Assembly (NCBI RefSeq): GCF_002368415.1
Contig: NZ_AP018290.1
Location: forward strand, 7,865,717-7,929,716
Reading direction: 5' to 3'
From: Calothrix sp. NIES-4105
Lineage (GTDB): Bacteria > Cyanobacteriota > Cyanobacteriia > Cyanobacteriales > Nostocaceae
Length of the DNA: 64,000 nt
The translations under genes and the position numbers were made by a program. Each line of letters starts with the position of its first letter. The first letter of the stretch is position 1. Shown piece after piece: positions 17,717 to 27,317 of this stretch. The notes below the pieces were generated by a model. That model was not told the DNA's origin, did no database searches, and saw nothing but the letters and a program-made list of their open reading frames with translations.

Positions 17717-19339
17717 CTATTCCCACTCAATAGTTCCAGGTGGTTTTGAGGTAATGTCATACACGACGCGATTCACACCTTTGACTTCGTTAACTATACG
17801 ATTAGAAATTACTTCCAAAACATCATAAGGCACGCGCGCCCAATCTGCTGTCATTCCATCTTCACTAGTAACAATTCGGAGAACAATCGGGTAAGCATAT
17901 GTACGCTGGTCGCCCATTACACCAACGCTTTTTATGGGTAGTAATACTGCAAAAGCTTGCCAGTAATCATGGTACAACCCATTTTGGTTAATTTCTTGCC
18001 GTACAATTAAGTCAGCATCGCGTAATATATTTAACCTTTCTGCGGTAACTTCGCCTAAGATGCGAATAGCTAAACCAGGGCCTGGGAAGGGGTGACGCTG
18101 AACTATTTCTTCAGGCAAACCAATCGAACGTCCGACTTTACGTACTTCGTCTTTAAAAAGCTTGCGAAGCGGTTCAACAAGTTTGAATCTCAAGTCTTTA
18201 GGCAATCCACCAACGTTATGATGGCTCTTAATTTTTACTGCTACCCGTTCGCCTGTTTGTGGGTCTACGTTGGTATCAGCAGATTCGATAACATCGGGAT
18301 ATAGTGTCCCCTGTGCTAAATAATCAAATGGTCCTAAACGTCTTGATTCTTCCTCGAACACCTTTATGAATTCGTGCCCGATAATACGCCGTTTCTCTTC
18401 TGGGTCTGTAATACCATCAAGTGCATTTAGGAAGCGTTCGCGCGCGTTGACGTATTCTACAGGTATATGAAACTCTTCTTTGAACAATTTAACTAATCGT
18501 TCTGGTTCTAACTTCCGCATAAAACCTTGGTCGATGAACATACATGTAAGCTGTTCACCAATCGCTTTGTACAGTAAAAATGCGAGTGTCGAAGAGTCAA
18601 CTCCTCCAGATAAAGCAAGTAGAACTCGCTTGTTTCCTACGCGCGCACGAATTTCGCGTACTGCTTCCTCTACAAATGCCGCAGTCGTCCAAGTCGGTTC
18701 GCACTCACAAATACCGTAAACGAAATTACGAATTAATGCACTCCCACCATGTGAGTGAACGACTTCTGGGTGAAACTGTACCCCGTAAAGTTTACGAACG
18801 TGATTAGCTATTGCAGCGCAAGGTGTATTCTCGGTATGTGCCAACAACTCAAACCCTGATGGCATGTTAGTTACCGAGTCACCATGACTCATCCACATTG
18901 TTGTACCAGTTTCAACATTTGCCAGTAAGTCTGTTGCGTCATCAACATATAATGAGGCTTTTCCATACTCACCTCTAGTTGCGCGCGACACTTCTCCACC
19001 CAATTGCTGCACCATTAACTGCATACCGTAGCAAACACCCATAATAGGTATGCCCAAGCGCCAAATTTCTGGGTCACAATGTGGGGCACCTTTGTCATAA
19101 ACTGAACTCGGACCACCCGAAAGAATAATTCCTTTAGGATTTAGTTGACGAATTTGTTCGGCTGTGGTGCGATAGGAAAGGACTTCCGAATATACTTGAG
19201 TCTCGCGAATTCGACGAGCTATCAGTTCAGAGTACTGAGAGCCGAAGTCGAGGATAACTATCATTTGGCGAGTAATTAATCTCAAAGACTGTTTTTCCTG
19301 AGACACTTGTTCTGTTAGTAGAGTCACCGCTGTATTCAT
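17717..19339 (-). CDS. guaA: GMP synthase (glutamine-hydrolysing)
   Basis: GuaA converts XMP to GMP using glutamine and ATP. The 540-residue protein has a class I glutamine amidotransferase domain: nucleophile C103 in GVCYGMQLM, with a downstream HPE motif in [13 protein letters not shown]. It then has the ATP pyrophosphatase domain with the P-loop [11 protein letters not shown] and a dimerisation domain ending [20 protein letters not shown]. The first 25 residues extend beyond the catalytic domain, as is common in cyanobacteria, so the ATG at 19339 is kept. It stands alone on the minus strand. Confidence 0.97.
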   Translation of the reverse strand: MNTAVTLLTEQVSQEKQSLRLITRQMIVILDFGSQYSELIARRIRETQVYSEVLSYRTTAEQIRQLNPKGIILSGGPSSVYDKGAPHCDPEIWRLGIPIMGVCYGMQLMVQQLGGEVSRATRGEYGKASLYVDDATDLLANVETGTTMWMSHGDSVTNMPSGFELLAHTENTPCAAIANHVRKLYGVQFHPEVVHSHGGSALIRNFVYGICECEPTWTTAAFVEEAVREIRARVGNKRVLLALSGGVDSSTLAFLLYKAIGEQLTCMFIDQGFMRKLEPERLVKLFKEEFHIPVEYVNARERFLNALDGITDPEEKRRIIGHEFIKVFEEESRRLGPFDYLAQGTLYPDVIESADTNVDPQTGERVAVKIKSHHNVGGLPKDLRFKLVEPLRKLFKDEVRKVGRSIGLPEEIVQRHPFPGPGLAIRILGEVTAERLNILRDADLIVRQEINQNGLYHDYWQAFAVLLPIKSVGVMGDQRTYAYPIVLRIVTSEDGMTADWARVPYDVLEVISNRIVNEVKGVNRVVYDITSKPPGTIEWE

Positions 19340-19891
19340 GATTGAGAAGTGTTAATGTTACGCTAAATCGTTAAATCAGCACAAACGTGGATAAAATCAA
19401 CCTGTGTCGAATAATCGACAAGTAATACGACTTTACAAACGCAGTCATAGAGAATGCGTTTGCCTCACCGGATAATTGCGAATTGCATTAAAAACAAAAA
19501 TCTACCCTAGAGTGGATACCTTAAAACACTATTTATTCTGATCATTTATGATTATTCATAATAAGTTAACATAAATTCGCGATTGGGTAACAAATAGTTC
19601 GACTTTTTACAGTATCTTGATGCGGACGCAAAAATCGATTGTCAATATAACTACTTTCCTTGTACTGACTTAAGAATGCGTTTCTAAGTAAGCCAATAAC
19701 TCAAAATTATAGTAGCACGTTAGTCCATGCTGTCTACCACATAGTCACGCATATTACCAAGGAAAGTACTGGTATAATATTTAATAAATAAAATAGATAT
19801 ACTTGTTTTACCAGTAGGTAAACTATACCATGAAGCTTTTTAATTTTTAACCTAGATTAGATGTACGGGTTAATCACCACTATTTCAGTAA
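19340..19891. other. Intergenic region upstream of guaA
   Basis: About 550 AT-rich bases between guaA and the next minus-strand pair. It contains the guaA promoter/leader. A small hairpin TGTCGAATAATCGACA lies near 19402. I recognise no riboswitch, RNA gene or reading frame. Confidence 0.4.
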
Positions 19892-20242
19892 TTACACACC
19901 AACATCAAATAGCCGAGTTTGCATAACTTCCCAAGATAGCCCTTGCTCAATATAAAGAGGAGCTTCAGGATTGTAAGGACTAGCGACTATATCGATACTC
20001 AGTATATTAGCATCATCTGGTAAAACTGGCACATCGGGATCAAAGGGAGTTCCACGCACTAACGAACTGGAAAAACCTTTGAAAACAGTAATTGAGTCGA
20101 GTTCTCCATCCACAAGTGCAGTTATAACCAAAACGAGTTTCGGAAGTTTTATTGTATATTGTTCGAGTCTTTTTTCAGTTGAATTCATAATAATACTAAC
20201 GAGGAGCGTGTAACCTGGGATTTTAACCCCAGATTCCATCAT
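19892..20242 (-). CDS. Conserved hypothetical protein downstream of DUF3177
   Basis: A soluble protein of 116 residues from the ATG at 20242, or 98 residues from an internal ATG at 20188 (MNSTEKRLEQYTIKL), which may be the true start. It is beta-rich, with LPKLVLVITALVDGELDSIT, the acidic loop PFDPDVPVLPDDANILSID, and the C-terminus YIEQGLSWEVMQTRLFDVGV. The DUF3177 gene stops two bases before the upstream ATG, so the pair is translationally coupled or at least co-transcribed. I do not recall a function; plant plastids have related proteins, so a photosynthetic role is possible but is inference. Confidence 0.65.
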   Translation of the reverse strand: MMESGVKIPGYTLLVSIIMNSTEKRLEQYTIKLPKLVLVITALVDGELDSITVFKGFSSSLVRGTPFDPDVPVLPDDANILSIDIVASPYNPEAPLYIEQGLSWEVMQTRLFDVGV

Positions 20243-20244
20243 CT

Positions 20245-20838
20245 CTACTGTTCGGTTGCTGACCGTCCCTGTTTACCAAGTCTAACAATTACAAAATAAC
20301 TTAAGTAGATAACGTAAATTATTAGACCTAGAATACCAAGTATCCCTAAAAATGGTACCTTGGTATTAGCGTGAACAATATCTTTATATGCTAAAGGCGC
20401 CTCTAACCAGAGTTGACAGGTACTAGTCTTAATAGCGGCATCAGAAAAGCCACATCCGAGTGCAGGTAGTAATGCGGCAATACCTAGAATACAGTAAAAA
20501 GTAGTTGCCCATCGCCAAGAGTTAAAGATTAACTTTAAAGGTCCTGACTGGTATTCGATTTCATCATTCAAGTCTACCCAAAACCATAATGAAATCGGAA
20601 CCAGAATTCGTGCAAATAACCCAGATATAAAAGCAACTGGATACTGAGCAATCATTAAATAAAGCGTAATAGCCAGTAAAGTCGCTACTCGCCAGTAAAT
20701 GATCAATAAATGCTGTATCGGTTGAGCTTTTTGAACAAATGCCCAAATTAGCAAGACTAGAGGAATAACTACAGTAAATAATATAGCTAATCGATAATCA
20801 AGCCATACAAGTCCACGATACCAAGGTTCACTTCCCAT
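20245..20838 (-). CDS. DUF3177 family membrane protein
   Basis: The 197-residue protein has about five to six membrane helices (IPLVLLIWAFVQKA, VATLLAITLYLMIAQYPVAF, FYCILGIAALLPALGC, GILGILGLIIYVIYLSYFVI). It has the signature N-terminus WYRGLVWLDYRLAILFTVVIP and a cysteine pair in ALGCGFSDAAIKTSTCQLW. I recognise the cyanobacterial DUF3177 family, function unknown. It is the first gene of a pair with the following hypothetical. Confidence 0.85.
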   Translation of the reverse strand: MGSEPWYRGLVWLDYRLAILFTVVIPLVLLIWAFVQKAQPIQHLLIIYWRVATLLAITLYLMIAQYPVAFISGLFARILVPISLWFWVDLNDEIEYQSGPLKLIFNSWRWATTFYCILGIAALLPALGCGFSDAAIKTSTCQLWLEAPLAYKDIVHANTKVPFLGILGILGLIIYVIYLSYFVIVRLGKQGRSATEQ

Positions 20839-20900
20839 AACTACTCAATAATAAAAGTATTAAATGAAACATAATAACATTAACAAATAATTAAATCAAA

Positions 20901-20951
20901 ATGCGTAGAGACGCGAGGAACATCGCGTCTCGATTTAGTCGCGTCTCCACA
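20901..20951. repeat. Dispersed GTAGAGACGCG hairpin repeat
   Basis: GTAGAGACGCGAGGAACATC / GCGTCTCGATTTAGTCGCGTCTCCAC contains three related arms of GAGACGCG/CGCGTCTC, a common intergenic repeat type in filamentous cyanobacteria. It lies between DUF3177 and the CP12 gene. Confidence 0.7.
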
Positions 20952-21011
20952 GGGTTTTGAAATCAAACCATATCTCGGATAGAAACCGGGTTACTGACGA
21001 CCAGTACATTA

Positions 21012-21233
21012 TTACTCTTCGTAAACTCTGCACTCAGCAGCCTCTGGGTTATCATCGCAGTATTGTTCTAAAGAGTTTTTTGGTTTTTGTTGACGTTTGT
21101 GTGAAGCTTCAGCTTGAAGTTCTTCAACAGCGTCCCAAGCAGCAGCGCAGTCAGGCGACTGCTCACCAGTGGCGCCACAAACTGCGCGCGCTTGTTCGAG
21201 TTCTTGTTGGATTCTGTCTTGGATGTCGCTCAT
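21012..21233 (-). CDS. CP12 family Calvin-cycle regulator
   Basis: CP12 is a small, largely disordered redox switch that bridges GAPDH and phosphoribulokinase in the dark and so turns off the Calvin cycle. The 73-residue protein has both redox cysteine pairs: C19/C29 in VCGATGEQSPDC and C59/C68 in QYCDDNPEAAECRVYEE. The conserved core AAWDAVEELQAEASH lies between them. The C-terminal pair is the GAPDH-binding hairpin. It stands alone, with its own upstream spacer of about 300 bases. Confidence 0.95.
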   Translation of the reverse strand: MSDIQDRIQQELEQARAVCGATGEQSPDCAAAWDAVEELQAEASHKRQQKPKNSLEQYCDDNPEAAECRVYEE

Positions 21234-21540
21234 TTGTATTACCTTAAGTGATTGTCAAATAGATGATTTCTGATTGTACCAGTACGGATTTGATCGAAAA
21301 AAGACGTTTTAGGTTGATGTAAACACCATTAAGCGCGAGTATGCACTACGTCTGAGTATATATTCCTATACTCTACACCTCAATACTATCAATACACGAA
21401 AACTCATACCAATTCTGGATAAGCTTTTTGATTTTTTAAGATTTAGTCAATAATTTTTACTGCAAAGCCCGAATATACAATACGATTAGTCTAAGATTAA
21501 CGGTATAACACCACCCTTAAATATCGCCAAACAGAAACTC
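21234..21540. other. Divergent intergenic region between CP12 and FIST genes
   Basis: About 307 bases that must carry both promoters. There are no repeats or RNA features that I can name; GC-poor with ACACCTCAATACTATC near 21377. Confidence 0.4.
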
Positions 21541-22749
21541 ATGGCACGAATGCAATGGGCGAATGCCCTATCAACCCGTCCGTCATTAGAAGCTGCTGTT
21601 AACGAAGTAGTTGAGAAAGCAACTTCGCAGTTAACGCAAAAACCTGATTTGGGACTGGTATTTATTTCCAGTGCATTTACAAGCGAATATTCAAGGTTAT
21701 TACCGTTATTGGCTCTAAAGCTCTCTGTGCCTGTACTAATTGGTTGCAGTGGTGGTGGGATAGTTGGTACAAATGCTCAGAATCAAACTCAGGAACTCGA
21801 AGCCGAACCAGCGCTGTCGTTAACTTTAGCCTATTTACCAGATGTTAATATAAAGGCGTTTCATATTACGCTTGATGAATTGCCTGATTTAGACAGTTCG
21901 CCGGATACTTGGATTGATTTAATTGGTGTGGCGCCTAACCCAGTGCCAAAATTTATCTTGTTCTCGGGAACTTTCTCAACAGGTGTTAACAATTTACTCC
22001 AAGGTATTGATTTTGCTTATCCAGGTTCAGTGACATTAGGTGGTCAAGCTAGTGGAAGTGGTGGGTTTGGCAGTCGAGTCGCTTTATTTTACGACGGCAA
22101 AATGTACCGTGATGGTTTAGTTGGGGTCGCCTTGAGTGGTAATATAATTTTAGATACAATAGTCGCCCAAGGATGCCGACCAATCGGCGAACCGCTGCAA
22201 GTAACAAGAGGTGACCGGAATATTATCCTTGAACTCAACGACAAAGTTCCCCTCGCAGTGTTGCGCGACTTAGTTGCTGACCTCAGCGAAGAAGAAAAAA
22301 TGCTGGCGCAGAACTGGTTGTTTGTCGGAGTTGCAATGGACGAATTTAAACAAGAATTACACCAAGGCGACTTTTTGATACGTAGCATTCTTGGAGTTGA
22401 CCCATCAGCAGGCGCCATTGCTATTGGTGACGTAGTTCGTCCAGGACAGCGCTTACAATTTCATATTCGTGATGCCCAAACCAGCGCCGAAGACCTCGAA
22501 TTATTACTACAAAGTTACCAGAAAGAGCATTTTGGGCAAGAAATTCCTACTGGCGCCTTAATGTTTTCCTGTTTAGGACGAGGAGAAGGACTGTACGGTC
22601 AACCCAACTTTGACTCACAATTATTCCAACGCTACCTCCACAACATACCTCTAAGTGGATTTTTCTGCGGAGGCGAAATTGGCCCAGTTCAAGGCAGAAC
22701 ATTTCTCCACGCTTTCACATCCGTCTTTGGCATCTGCCGTCAACAATAA
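21541..22749 (+). CDS. FIST domain signal-transduction protein
   Basis: The 402-residue protein has FIST_N (about 30-240) and FIST_C (about 245-385) domains, thought to bind small ligands such as amino acids and often found in chemotaxis or two-component sensors. Visible landmarks are LVFISSAFTSEYSRLLPLL, the glycine-rich VLIGCSGGGIVG (about 73-84), LGGQASGSGGFGSRVALFYD, and the C-terminal ALMFSCLGRGEGLYG and GFFCGGEIGPVQGRTFLH segments. There is no output domain, so it is a stand-alone sensor. It is divergent from CP12. Which ligand it binds is unknown. Confidence 0.9.
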   Translation: MARMQWANALSTRPSLEAAVNEVVEKATSQLTQKPDLGLVFISSAFTSEYSRLLPLLALKLSVPVLIGCSGGGIVGTNAQNQTQELEAEPALSLTLAYLPDVNIKAFHITLDELPDLDSSPDTWIDLIGVAPNPVPKFILFSGTFSTGVNNLLQGIDFAYPGSVTLGGQASGSGGFGSRVALFYDGKMYRDGLVGVALSGNIILDTIVAQGCRPIGEPLQVTRGDRNIILELNDKVPLAVLRDLVADLSEEEKMLAQNWLFVGVAMDEFKQELHQGDFLIRSILGVDPSAGAIAIGDVVRPGQRLQFHIRDAQTSAEDLELLLQSYQKEHFGQEIPTGALMFSCLGRGEGLYGQPNFDSQLFQRYLHNIPLSGFFCGGEIGPVQGRTFLHAFTSVFGICRQQ

Positions 22750-22769
22750 ATTTTAAATCGCTTGTGGCA

Positions 22770-22810
22770 CACTCTTGTGGAACAGGCATCCCTGCCTGTA
22801 ATTTTATGTT
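22770..22810. repeat. CTTGTGGAACAGGC hairpin repeat
   Basis: CACTCTTGTGGAACAGGCAT followed by CCCTGCCTG forms a hairpin around AGGC...GCCT. Related copies are at about 24740-24775, 26078-26108, 31060-31086, 40793-40820, 41878-41907 and 54304-54340, all intergenic and in both orientations. It is a dispersed family of seven members in this window. Confidence 0.75.
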
Positions 22811-22917
22811 TTCTTATTTACCACGCCCGTCACAGAGAACACAGAGGAGGAATGAACCACAAAGCTTGCCCAAGGAACGCTCGTGTTGGAACATAAAGGA
22901 AGAGGTAAGAACAGAGG

Positions 22918-24018
22918 CTACAGCAACAAAGAAATATTATTATCAACCAACGCCGGATAACCTTCTTTAGTCACTGCAGCATACTTCTTAAAATACCTAC
23001 TAACTGCCTCGTTCGACCATTCCGGATAATCGAACACAGCATCACCCGAAGCAATGTTAGCCCAAAAATCGCGTAAAGTCGGCGCCAATTCCTCAGCTTT
23101 ACTCATAGGTAAACTCAAAGGTGGCAACGTTAACAGCTTAACGAGAAAGGGAAAACTACGGTCGCCCATCCAAGCGCGCGAGTAAGATTGTAAATTAGGA
23201 AATTCAGGTACCGACTCAACGCGATACGATAAAACCTGCAACCGACTATTTCCAAGTTCATCACGTCTATACTCAAATATTCTATATGGATGTGGATAGC
23301 TTACCAGCGAGCCAGTAGTAATATCATATACACCATCTTTTTCAGCAATATCTTGAACATGTAAGTGCCCAGTAAAAACAAGCTTAACTTGATAACGCTG
23401 TAACACGCTTAACAACTCGCTTGCATTCTCCAGCATATAACGATTAGCCATTGGGTGACGCGCTTGGTTAGGTAAGTGTTCCACCACATTATGATGTATC
23501 ATTACCAACACAAGCTCATTTTTAGATTCAGCTAGCACTTTTTCTAACCACTGCAATTGTTGCTCAGTTAGGCGCCCTATGAGGTTCCCTTGTTGATCAA
23601 AAGTATTAGAATTAAGAGCAACTAAACGCACTCCAGGTAAAATCGAACGACTGTAATAGAGTTCGTCGTCATCGTAACCAAACTTACGGTAGTATTTAGG
23701 GAAATCCTTAAAAGCAATCGATTGACTATTAGCCTCAAGAACAGGAACGTCATGATTACCAGGAATCACATAAGCAGGAAAAGGTAACTTCGCCAGACGT
23801 TGCTGCAACCAGTTATGATTATCAGGTTCCCCGTGTTGAGTCAAATCACCCGGCAACAAAATAAAATCTAAATCGATTTGCGTCAAATGTTCAAGTACAC
23901 TTTCAAAAGCGGGAATACTCACTTCAACCAAATGAAACCGACTAGGGTGATCCCAAATAGTATGAGGAAGTGCAATGTGTAAATCGCTAACTACGGCAAA
24001 GCGAAAGTTTGGAATCAT
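22918..24018 (-). CDS. Calcineurin-like metallophosphoesterase
   Basis: The 366-residue protein shows all motifs of the binuclear metallophosphoesterase fold: VSDLHIA (residues 10-16), LLPGDLTQHGEPDN (about 54-67), VIPGNHDVP (about 86-94), MIHHNVVEHLPNQ and FTGHLHVQDI. Related enzymes hydrolyse cyclic nucleotides, phosphodiesters or phosphoproteins. The substrate cannot be told from sequence. The C-terminal 100 residues (from about SYRVESVPEF) form an extra helical extension. The start at 24018 places VVSDLH near the N-terminus as expected. It is divergent from trmB, 78 bases apart. Confidence 0.9.
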   Translation of the reverse strand: MIPNFRFAVVSDLHIALPHTIWDHPSRFHLVEVSIPAFESVLEHLTQIDLDFILLPGDLTQHGEPDNHNWLQQRLAKLPFPAYVIPGNHDVPVLEANSQSIAFKDFPKYYRKFGYDDDELYYSRSILPGVRLVALNSNTFDQQGNLIGRLTEQQLQWLEKVLAESKNELVLVMIHHNVVEHLPNQARHPMANRYMLENASELLSVLQRYQVKLVFTGHLHVQDIAEKDGVYDITTGSLVSYPHPYRIFEYRRDELGNSRLQVLSYRVESVPEFPNLQSYSRAWMGDRSFPFLVKLLTLPPLSLPMSKAEELAPTLRDFWANIASGDAVFDYPEWSNEAVSRYFKKYAAVTKEGYPALVDNNISLLL

Positions 24019-24096
24019 TGTAAGGGTAATTTAAAACTAACAGTGTAAAAAAAGCCAAAAAAAAGTCATTATCCAAAAGTATAACCTTTAACTAAT

Positions 24097-24732
24097 ATGG
24101 CTCGTGTCAGAGTTCGTCAGCACGTCAATCCCCTATCACACAAGTATCAAACAGCTGCTAACCCAATCGAGTGGGAAAAAGTCTATACTAAACTTAATCA
24201 ACCTTTACATTTAGACATAGGTTGCGCGCGTGGAAGATTTATAGTACAAATGGCGCCACTTCAACCAGACTGGAATTTTTTAGGTTTAGAAATTCGTAAA
24301 CCATTAGTAGAAGAAGCCAACACAACGCGCGACGAATTAAACTTGGGCAACCTACACTATTTATTTTGCAACGCCAACAATTCACTCAAACCGCTATTAT
24401 CTACATTACCAGCAGGTGTATTACAGCGAGTCTCAATACAATTTCCAGACCCTTGGTTTAAAAACCGCCATGCCAAAAGACGTGTAGTGCAACCTGAACT
24501 AGTTACAGAGTTAGCTCAATATATGGCGCCATCCGGTATTGTATTTTTACAATCAGATATTGAATTTGTCGCCCTTGAAATGCGCGCGAGATTTTTAGAA
24601 AACCCAGCATTTAAAATTCAAGGTAACTCCGAATGGCTAACCGAAAATCCTTTGCCTGTACCAACCGAAAGAGAAATTGCCACACAAAACAAAGGTGAAC
24701 CAGTTTATCGAGTAGTCTTTGAAAAAACCTAA
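24097..24732 (+). CDS. trmB: tRNA (guanine-N7-)-methyltransferase
   Basis: TrmB transfers a methyl group from SAM to N7 of G46 in the tRNA variable loop. The 211-residue protein has the SAM motif LHLDIGCARGRFIVQMA (about residues 37-53), the family segment NFLGLEIRKPLVEEA, and the catalytic-region sequence IQFPDPWFKNRHAKRRVVQP. The C-terminus has the substrate-recognition TEREIATQNKGEPVYRVVFE. Length and motif order are normal. Confidence 0.95.
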   Translation: MARVRVRQHVNPLSHKYQTAANPIEWEKVYTKLNQPLHLDIGCARGRFIVQMAPLQPDWNFLGLEIRKPLVEEANTTRDELNLGNLHYLFCNANNSLKPLLSTLPAGVLQRVSIQFPDPWFKNRHAKRRVVQPELVTELAQYMAPSGIVFLQSDIEFVALEMRARFLENPAFKIQGNSEWLTENPLPVPTEREIATQNKGEPVYRVVFEKT

Positions 24733-24734
24733 TT

Positions 24735-24835
24735 GTAGAACACTCTTGTGGAACAGGCGTCCTCGCCTGTGCATGAAAGTAATTGTTTTTACCACAGAGA
24801 CATAGAGTACACAGAGGAGGAAGCTTGGTGCCTAA
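24735..24835. repeat. Dispersed repeats between trmB and Uma2 gene
   Basis: A CTTGTGGAACAGGC hairpin (24740-24775) is followed by CCACAGAGACATAGAGTACA, a member of the CACAGAGG/CACAAAGG short-repeat group also seen near 17300, 22838, 31015, 36056, 53465 and 54260. Confidence 0.65.
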
Positions 24836-24889
24836 CGCACAAGTCAATATTTATTCTTATAATTAAAGATATCGTAGTTGGAAGAAAAA

Positions 24890-25492
24890 ATGCAGACGCA
24901 AACCAAGCAAAAGTATTATACTCCTGAAGAGTATCTTGCGCGCGAAGAAACTGCGAAGTATAAGAGTGAATACCAGAATGGAAAGATTATAGAAAAAACT
25001 GGGAATTCAATTAACCATAATCTGATAACGGGTAATATATTTGCTTACCTAAAATATCAGTTGCGTAGTCAAAATAAAAAAGTATTTACTAGCGATTTAC
25101 GGGTTTGGATTGCGCGTTATAAACGCTTTGTATATCCAGACGTATTTGTAATTGACGGAACACCTGTTTTAGAAGGAAATCGTACTGATACAGTAACTAA
25201 TCCTTCTTTAATTATTGAAGTTTTATCTAAATCAACACAGCATTACGACCATACTGATAAGTTCCGCTATTATCGTTCAATTCCAAGTTTTAAAGAATAT
25301 ATTTTAATCAATCAGTATGAGTATTCAGTGGAGCATTACACAAAAACAAGTAAAAGTGAATGGTTGTTACGGGAATACGAAGCAACTGATAATATAGTTA
25401 ATATTTCCTCTCTAAATTTAGAAATAACACTCAATGATATATATGAAGGTGTTAACTTTGAGATGGAAATGGGATTTGAAGAAGAATCTTAA
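24890..25492 (+). CDS. Uma2 family (DUF820) putative endonuclease
   Basis: The 200-residue protein belongs to the Uma2/DUF820 family, a PD-(D/E)XK nuclease-like fold that is very abundant in cyanobacteria and of unknown biological role. It starts YYTPEEYLAREETAKYKSEY with the YQNGKIIEKTGNSINHNLI segment, followed by the nuclease-like core VYPDVFVIDG ... NPSLIIEVLSKST (D and E-x-L). The ATG at 24890 is preferred over a TTG at 24878 because GGAAG precedes it at a normal distance. It stands between intergenic repeats. Confidence 0.88.
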   Translation: MQTQTKQKYYTPEEYLAREETAKYKSEYQNGKIIEKTGNSINHNLITGNIFAYLKYQLRSQNKKVFTSDLRVWIARYKRFVYPDVFVIDGTPVLEGNRTDTVTNPSLIIEVLSKSTQHYDHTDKFRYYRSIPSFKEYILINQYEYSVEHYTKTSKSEWLLREYEATDNIVNISSLNLEITLNDIYEGVNFEMEMGFEEES

Positions 25493-25502
25493 AGCTTGGC
25501 GC

Positions 25503-25784
25503 CTAAATATTCCCCAACCTCTCAAGGGCAGCAGCGCGCACCACACGGTTAGCATCTTTAGCTAGTATTTCTAATATTTCATGTGAAGTTTTAGGATTTT
25601 GTGTAATTGTGTAGCGCTCCATCCATGAAAGCAAACGCAGCTTTTTCTTTAGCGAGCTTATAGGCGCCGCTGGGTGTTGAATAATCAGAGGAAGCAAACC
25701 ATCATTGTACATTTCTTCGTAGTAATATAAAAGATGTTTTTCTGCACGGTCAAGCGCCCGTTCAATTAAGTGTTTTAATGCCAC
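25503..25784 (-). CDS. Hypothetical protein with a C-terminal HEAT-like repeat
   Basis: The 93-residue protein is helical. The C-terminus EILEILAKDANRVVRAAALERLGN fits one HEAT-type repeat (the V-R-x-A-A-L pattern). The N-terminal half (LIERALDRAEKHLLYYYEEMYN) is an amphipathic helix with an unusual tyrosine run. No named family is recognised. It converges on the Uma2 gene with ten bases between stops. It may be a short protein or the remnant of a longer HEAT-repeat protein. Confidence 0.55.
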   Translation of the reverse strand: MALKHLIERALDRAEKHLLYYYEEMYNDGLLPLIIQHPAAPISSLKKKLRLLSWMERYTITQNPKTSHEILEILAKDANRVVRAAALERLGNI

Positions 25785-25803
25785 CTGACAAGTTTTGCTA
25801 TTA

Positions 25804-26000
25804 ATGGAATGTTCGCTTGAAGAATTATTAGTAGCTTTATCTGATAAGCTAGGATGTGGAAAACGTGAAGGAAACTTAGAAAAAGAAGTTATTGATAGAT
25901 TATCAAAGTTAGCTGCTAAAGATTACTGGCACCTTTAGATTGAGGAACGATAATCATTTTTAAATTATTGCAGCAGATGGAGAAGAAGGTTAGCTAGAAG
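25804..26000 (+). pseudogene. Decayed C-terminal fragment of an HD-domain phosphohydrolase
   Basis: The frame from 25804 to a TAG at 25936-25938 encodes ECSLEELLVALSDKLGCGKR, then EGNLEKEVIDRLSKLAAKDY. This resembles the C-terminal part of HD-superfamily hydrolases (LEELIVALADKLWKGKR...). After the stop, other frames still encode IAADGEEG and a final LARS-like end (about 25965-25998), which is the normal end of such proteins. No catalytic HD half is present upstream, where the HEAT-like gene lies. This is a relic; the assignment is by memory of the family. Confidence 0.55.
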
Positions 26001-26111
26001 TTAAATTATAAATCTTCTTATGGGATGCTTATTGTGGGGTGGGCAGGAAAGCCCGCCCTTCTATATTCAACAATATTTAACAGGCAGGGATGCCTGTTCC
26101 ACAAGATGTAA

Positions 26112-27299
26112 TTATTCATTAACTAAGGGTAAAGTTACAGTAAAAGTAGTGCCTACCCCAACTTGACTTTGAACGGATATCTGACCACCATGTGCATCAA
26201 CGCATTTTTTGACAATTGATAGCCCTAACCCTGTACCAGGTATGGCGCCAACATTATCTGCTCGGTGAAAAGGATGAAAAAGTTTAGGTAAATCTTCTGT
26301 AGGTATACCAATACCTGAGTCTTGTATTTTAAATTTTACCTGATTACTATCGCTAAATAACTCAAAACGAATCTCTCCACCTGCGTGCGAATATTTAATT
26401 GCATTATTGAGTAGATTACCTAAAATATGTCTAAGCAAGGTTTCGTCCCATAACCCTGTATTATAGGCGCCAGCAGTTTCATATATAACATGAAGGTGTT
26501 TTTCGCTAATTGTTAGGTGTGCTTCGTCAATGAGTTGACGGCAAAATTTTTCTAAATTGATTTCATCTAGCTCACAATACACTTTCCCGGCATCAGCTTT
26601 ACCAATAAATGAGGCTTCGTCTAGTAGCTGCGCCATATTTTTAATTGCAGAACGTATTAGCTGGAAGTGTAAGTGCTTTTTCTCTGGTGATAGTTTTGCT
26701 TCATTGTTTTGTAGTAACCCTGCTGCTAGTAATATTGTATTAAGTGGATTACGAATGTCATGGGACAGCATTGAGACAAATTCGCTTTTAAACTCGTTGA
26801 TTTCTTGTTTTTTTATCAACTCAGCAGTATATTCTTCCACACGCATTTCTAACGTGTGGTTGACTGTACGTAAATTTTCTAGCGCTTGTTTACGCTCGAT
26901 AGCATACCTCAAAGAACGTAACAACATGGCGCCGTTTATCTGACGCTTAACTAAATAATCTTGGGCGCCTTGTCGCACTGCATCTAAAGCCAATTCTTCA
27001 TCGTTTGTATTAGTTAATACAACAATTGGTAAACTTGGCGCCAGACTTATCAAATGTGGGAGCGAAGCTAGTCCCTCACTATCGGGAAGCGTTAAATCGA
27101 GTAAAACTACATCAAATGGACACTCACTATCAGTAATTTTACAGTGATTTAACTCGCGTAGCCCATCCCCCAAACGTTTTACATGTAATAACGAAAACTC
27201 ATTTGATTTATGTGTGGCGCCAGTCAGCAACTCTTGTAACAACCTAGCTTCTGCTAAACTGTCTTCAATTAACAAGATTTTGACCAAGCTTTGAACCAT
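26112..27299 (-). CDS. Receiver-histidine kinase hybrid (CheY-like receiver fused to HisKA/HATPase)
   Basis: The 395-residue protein has an N-terminal receiver with normal acidic residues and phosphoacceptor D68 (VVLLDLTLPDSEG). A coiled-coil linker (about 135-165) follows, then HisKA with SEFVSMLSHDIRNPLNTILL (about 170-190) and HATPase with GNLLNNAIKYSH, IQDSGIGIP and GTGLGLSIVKKC. It has no other sensor domain, so its input is probably phosphorylation of its own receiver. It lies about 200 bases downstream of the Rcp1-like regulator and phytochrome on the same strand, which suggests it continues the light-signalling phosphorelay. Confidence 0.9.
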   Translation of the reverse strand: MVQSLVKILLIEDSLAEARLLQELLTGATHKSNEFSLLHVKRLGDGLRELNHCKITDSECPFDVVLLDLTLPDSEGLASLPHLISLAPSLPIVVLTNTNDEELALDAVRQGAQDYLVKRQINGAMLLRSLRYAIERKQALENLRTVNHTLEMRVEEYTAELIKKQEINEFKSEFVSMLSHDIRNPLNTILLAAGLLQNNEAKLSPEKKHLHFQLIRSAIKNMAQLLDEASFIGKADAGKVYCELDEINLEKFCRQLIDEAHLTISEKHLHVIYETAGAYNTGLWDETLLRHILGNLLNNAIKYSHAGGEIRFELFSDSNQVKFKIQDSGIGIPTEDLPKLFHPFHRADNVGAIPGTGLGLSIVKKCVDAHGGQISVQSQVGVGTTFTVTLPLVNE

Positions 27300-27317
27300 A
27301 AGAAGTTAGGAGTGAGG

